64,000 nt of DNA from Gorsachius magnificus. Taxonomy: Eukaryota; Chordata; Aves; Pelecaniformes; Ardeidae. Each line of letters opens with the position of its first letter. The first letter of the stretch is position 1. This document shows, in pieces, positions 58,740-64,000 of this stretch. The stretch lies in contig CM067086.1 of assembly GCA_034008185.1 (NCBI GenBank), positions 10,416,507 through 10,480,506 of the forward strand. Direction: 5' to 3'. Position numbers and translations under genes: made by a program. The notes under the pieces are model-generated. The model did not search any database. It saw only the letters and a list, made by a program, of their open reading frames with translations, and had not been told where the DNA came from.

Positions 58740-61700
58740 TGACCCAAATTAATTCTAATACAGTAATTTATCTGAATACTGATAGAAAAATTATTTCTAA
58801 TGATTACAGAGCAGTAGGAAGTACAGTCAGTTCATGCCTGGCTTCACCAATTAAAACAAAGCATGAGGGGACAGGCAAAATACGGCTTTAGGCTTTGATT
58901 CAGCAAAGTATTTCAGCACAAGTTTCAGCCTTAATTTACTTTCATTGTGCTGAAATGCTTTGCTGAAATGAAGCCTCAAAGACCTTTTCTTTTTCCATTT
59001 CTATTTTAAGCAGATCAGCCCACAAGTACACACATGAGACGTGATAGCCCTTTTTGAACCGTGAGTGCCCAACTGCTGTGGAAAGGAGTGCTGGTGAATG
59101 GCTGTAAAGTCAGCCTCTCTCGTCAGCAAGGCATGTTTCAGCTTCTGAAATTTGAATATTTTTTTTACTTTTCTAGAAGACCTTCAGGGGTAAAGCAAAC
59201 TACAAAGAATCCTTCAAGCCTTTATAAGGTGGCTTGGAAGTAGAGGCTGTAATTTTTGAAGCTATTAAATAATTTAAATTTAATTTTAATATATTGTTAA
59301 TATATTTATTAACTTTTAATAATGTAATTTAATTTTTAATTAAATAATTAGATTTCAACCTCGTGGATTGAGAATTCTCTGGGGCAGAATCCTTCTGTAA
59401 GGGGCCCACCTCTGTGTAGGGGTACACAGGGGGTAGGACGCCTCTGCCGCTAGCCAAGGCACCTCTCCTCACCTGACCTGCAGGTAAATCTGTGAAAATC
59501 TGGGTAGCTGCAGGAAGTTTAGGATGGAGTGGATGCACACATGACTTGAAAGAGGGTTTTGAACTTTCTGAATTTCCTGTTACTAAACCTGACCTTTCTC
59601 TAGAATAATCAATGACGAGATGTTTAAAATCAAAGTAGTGGGTGCATATTACATGTAAAATTGAGTGAGTTTAGGCTGTAAAAGCCAGAGCAATATTTTG
59701 CATTGTGATTTATTTTTTAAAGCAAACACTTAAGTAAGAGGTAAGCTAAGAGTGATGACATGAGGTCTTTAGTAGTTGGCCTACAGTACACAGCTAATAC
59801 TGTATCTCTGATCAATACCCAACGTCCTTCTTTTCAGGAAAGATGGACAAATCTGTATGTGCATATTTTAGGTTACTTTTTCTCTTGTTGTCAGGGGAGA
59901 CCTGCCAATAGAAAGCTCTGCTCCTAGTGTCTAAATAAAGCAGGGAATTCCGTAGTGTAAATGCGATCATGACAGAGGAGAACATGTATAATTAATGCGA
60001 GGATCATGGTGAGCCAAGTCCATTCGGGCCACCTCAAATGCAGCAGCCAGTTCTGAACATCCCATAACGACCATTACACACGCTACAAGAAATACTGCAA
60101 CTGGTTAAGGAGCTCTCTAAAGCACAAATGAGAGATCTCTCTTGTCTGTTATGGACTGTAATGTGTATTACCCAGTCTTAGCAGTGAGCTAATGACCCAC
60201 TCTTAGTCCAGAAGCAGGTGCACTGCACAGGAGCTTCACAAGGGAAAAATATTGTTTAAGAGATGAACATTTCCCAGGGTGCGTGACTGGTTTAGCAAGC
60301 GAGGAGCACTGCTATGGCACCATGCCTGTCAGCCTCCAGGATCCATCCACTGCTTCCTTGCCTCCCCAGCCAGGCTTCCCTCACCTGGCAAGCAGCAGCC
60401 TGATGCAAAAGTGTGAGCCTAACCTTGCTTTTGCCAGGGGTGAAAGGCAGAGTCAGGCCACAGTGGCTCCCCTAATTTGAATGCTGACACGTCTGCTGCA
60501 AGTGACCTTAGCAGTATCTCACGGAGCGCAAACAAGGCCTCAGCGATAACACTGGCAGGGAGAGGAGGGCACAGACTGAGGAGGAAATGCATATTTTCCA
60601 CATCACATCAGCCCAATTATCAGTTATTGTCCTTTGCAGAATCTTTTCAACTATGCTTACAACTCAAAGAGTGTAGCTACTTAACTCTCACCCCCCTCAA
60701 ATGGTGGTTTCTTCCACCATGAAAACCAGCGAAACCTAAACCTTGTTTTGCAAGAAATGAGTCACACTTCAGGCTTTATCTGGTGCTTTCTACAGCACAG
60801 TCTGAGAAAAGCCACGCTTGTAAAATTCTCATAAAGGAATCGCAATATGGCCTCACCTGTCTGGCAAAAGCAGCGCTGCAGTTTCTCTTCGGTGGGGCAA
60901 GGGGCGGCAGTGGCGCAGGTAATTTTGGGACAGTCTCCAGTGAATACTGAAGGCGAGTTACAGAGAGCTCAGGCACCAATTCTTCTGTGCTACTGATGAC
61001 TCCAGGTGGGAGATTTTTTTAATGATAAACACAGTGGTTACAACCCAGTTCCTGGACTTGTTTTCTCTGACTTTAATTCATGGAGCCATGGTTTGCCACG
61101 CTGCCAAGTCAACGAGTACAGTCTGTGGAGCAGACTTGCCCAATGGTTTGTGTCATTGTGTGTGTCCCTTTTCTGGTCCCTCCTTACCATATTTTACAGA
61201 AAATTGAGTGGGCAACATCTTCACCCATGAACCCTTTTCTTACCACATCCCCTTTAGCTTAAACTTGCAACATCCTCTCGTGTCTTGTGCTCTCTTATCC
61301 TACCAGTATGGTTGCATCAGCAGCCCCACTGTAATTACCTGAGCACGTCCCCACAGCGTGTTACGAGTACACTAGGCAGCATTGAGCAGAAAGGGGAGAG
61401 GGTCTGCGACAGCACTTGCCTGTCCTTCCATTGCTCCCCCATGAAAGTTTGTTCAGAAACACGTGGACAGAAAGGCTTTTCTGTCATCTTAAATACCATC
61501 TGTCACCATCATACCAGAACAGAGAACGTTGCAGAACTTCAGGTCATATTTTGATACACTGGGCACCATGCTAAGACACATGCTAAGAACAAGGAACTTA
61601 AATTTTAGTATTTTCTAAGATGACAACAAACAGACTGAAGATTATACCTGTGATGCTCCTGGCAGCCCATGTTATTACGCAGGAGGGCTGTGGCAGCAGT

Positions 61701-64000
61701 CTGTACCCAGCTGCAATCTATGGTCGATGGCTTAAGGAACGAGCAGATACGTTACAATGCCATAGAGCAGCCAGGAGGTGACATCAGGAATGGCCAGCAC
61801 CCTGTCACTGTCTACCCTGCTGGGATGACGTCTCCTTAGCTAAGCAGAGATGGACTGAAATACGATGTGCTCTCAGGGGTTCCTGTTTTAAAGCCTCTGG
61901 ATTTGTCAGTCAGTTAAAATAATTCAGATTTTCAATGTTTTATAATTACACAACTCACTAGGGGATATTATCAAAGAATAAGTGAGTGCAGGGTTCATTT
62001 TGACTATACAGGACGCTTTCTTTTTGTTTTTCATACGAATATTGGAAGACATATTTTATGCAAAATTTCCCAAAGTTATCATAACTTTACACAAATTAGT
62101 AAATTACTTGACTTCACTAAGAGCTGTGTTTTCAGACTCCAGCTCCCACCTTACTGAACACCTGAGTGACAGACAGTCTGAGGTCCCACAGATAACCTGC
62201 AAAGCACAGCCCTGGCTCATGGCACAGACCAAGGTTCCATCACGTGGAGCTGAGCCCTGCAGACCAGAGAATGCACTGTCAGGAGATCTCTCTCTCTCTG
62301 AGAACAGCTTTGAAGTGTTTAATGTAAAAGAAAGGAGAGAAAAGTTGATTAAAGAGGAATGTGGTTTTAACAAAGACATTATTTTTTATTCCTGTAGTAC
62401 TTGTGCATAAGAGAGGCACATGAAAGCCCCTGGAGAAACAGACACGCAAAGCGCCCTTCAGAACGAGTATTTGGCTTTTCAAGCAACTGATGTTCAAGCA
62501 TACTTTCCACAAAGCTCAAGCAAATGAGATTTTTGGCAAAAAGGCATTGCTTTGACATGTCAGCTACCTGCCCAAGCTTTCTCAGGTGGTTACAAGAAAA
62601 ACACCCAAGATTTCAAAGTGGAAAGTTATCCTTAGTGCCCACAGGGTTACCCAGTCCCTTCCTGCAGGATAGTTTCTTAGCATAAATCCATTACAAAAGA
62701 GGTTCTGGCCCAGGTGCTCCAGAGAAGTGTTAACTACTTGTTCTTTCCACATTGGGACCTTCACTCCCACCAGTCCTTATTAATGTTCACACTGGTGGTT
62801 TCAGATTCGCAGGCAATCATTGCACTGTTAACAGACAGCTGTAAAGTAGGATGAAGATTTTTTTTCTAGGTAGTAACAAAGGAGGAGAAGAACAATCCCA
62901 ACCCCCTAATCCTTCTCATTCAAAAGCTGAAAAGAGGGAATCTGTCTAAATCCCCTTGCTGGGAGCTAGAGGCCAAGTTGCAACTTACTGCCATATGGTT
63001 ACTGTGCCAATAAGCAATCCAGAAGAGAATTACCAAACAACATGGTCGTCTTCATATCCCATTCCCTTTCATGGGGAAGGAGAAGGGAGAGAGAATTTTG
63101 TTGCACAAATCTTAAGTGGAAAAATGATAATGTTTTCCCACTGTAGAGCATTGGCCAAAGCCTGAAGTGGCATGAATAAATACCACTGGAAAGAAGGGCA
63201 GGAGGAAAGGAGGAAAAGGAGAATCACACAAGCTCTACCTTTCTTGTGATATGGCATATTAAAAATGCCATTGAAGTTTACTGCATATGAAAAATTTTTG
63301 ATTGCTTTTTCTCTGGGACTGTGGAATCTTAAACAAGCCAGAGACTTAGAAAGTTTATTTTGTTTCTTGGGCTGTCTCTTCTGCCTGACACAAATTTTCC
63401 GACTGTCCACGTACAGCTCCTTGTTGGCATCAGTCATCACACAGTCAGAGTGCCAGAGAAATATAATCCAAGTGGTACAAAATGTGTCGGGGGGGGGGGG
63501 ACGGGACGACAGATAAAGTGCAAAATTTCTCTCAAAAATCTTGAGACAGCTCTGCTAGTTACCTTGAACCACCAATTTCACATCCCATTGAACACCTTCA
63601 ATTCTAGCATTCAGACTGTACGACAAGGTGCTCAGCATCTTGCAGGACTGGGCTGCATGCAAACATCCTACTCAAAGAAGATTAGTAGCTGTATTTGGTA
63701 GGAAAGAAAGAAGCAGAATATCAAGAAATTGCAGCTCCATCAGGCCAAATAATCACGTATGTTACAGAAGATTTAAGGGTTTTTTAAAGTATATATGTTT
63801 CTACATAGTGATGCTTCATAGTGCAAGGAGACTGAGAAAAAACAAAGTCTCACGGAAGGAAAGTGATTGCAGGGCAGGTAACAGAGACTCAGACAGACTC
63901 TCGAGGATGCATCTTTTATAAAAGATGAAGGGAGCTGCAAGCTGTTGTCCCTTAGGTAAAGCAGGGCTGGTCTGCAGGTTCTAAATCACTCCTCAGTGGG
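58740..64000. other. Presumed DENND2B upstream intron to right edge
   Basis: No confident exon. An AT-rich low-complexity block lies at 59255-59350 and a G12 run at 63489-63500. An open minus-strand stretch with a good donor at 60857 is noted separately as doubtful. Confidence 0.5.

Overview
The window is vertebrate nuclear DNA and almost certainly from a bird. It is intron-rich and AT-rich, with three sharp CpG islands and several truncated CR1 LINEs whose 3' ends carry the avian-type TCATAGAAT tail. The species cannot be named from this sequence alone. Three protein-coding genes are recognisable by exon-by-exon translation, and all are read on the minus strand. They form the TRIM66 - RPL27A - DENND2B (ST5) block that is also linked on human chromosome 11p15.4.

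Layout. About 1-36.3 kb is the 5' part of TRIM66. Ten coding exons between 32910 and 3137 join in frame to exactly 700 codons (RING, two B-boxes, coiled coil, Gln/Pro-rich middle). The PHD finger and bromodomain expected at the C-terminus lie beyond the left edge. A CpG island at 35.68-36.27 kb is the likely TRIM66 promoter. About 36.3-39.75 kb is intergenic and holds two CR1 copies. About 39.9-43.3 kb is RPL27A (ribosomal protein eL15/uL15 family, L27a). Four exons give 141 of the expected 148 residues, and the first seven codons are missing from the GC-rich promoter end. Two paralogous H/ACA snoRNAs of the SNORA3 family sit in two of its introns. About 43.4-64 kb is the 3' end of DENND2B. 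Six exons (51004 to 45974) encode the last ~230 residues (end of the DENN core and the dDENN region). The remaining ~13 kb to the right edge looks like upstream intron with CR1 copies and no exon I could recognise.

The three genes do not form a pathway. TRIM66 is a TIF1-family chromatin reader/co-repressor, RPL27A is a structural protein of the large ribosomal subunit, and DENND2B is a Rab exchange factor. The RPL27A introns also supply snoRNAs for rRNA pseudouridylation.

I found no CRISPR array, operon, prophage or other exotic system. The points most worth a second look are the missing RPL27A start in a homopolymer-rich stretch, the strand of RPL27A relative to its neighbours, a pair of TCTCGCGAGA promoter palindromes, the intact RING exons of TRIM66, and a CpG island inside the 3' part of DENND2B.
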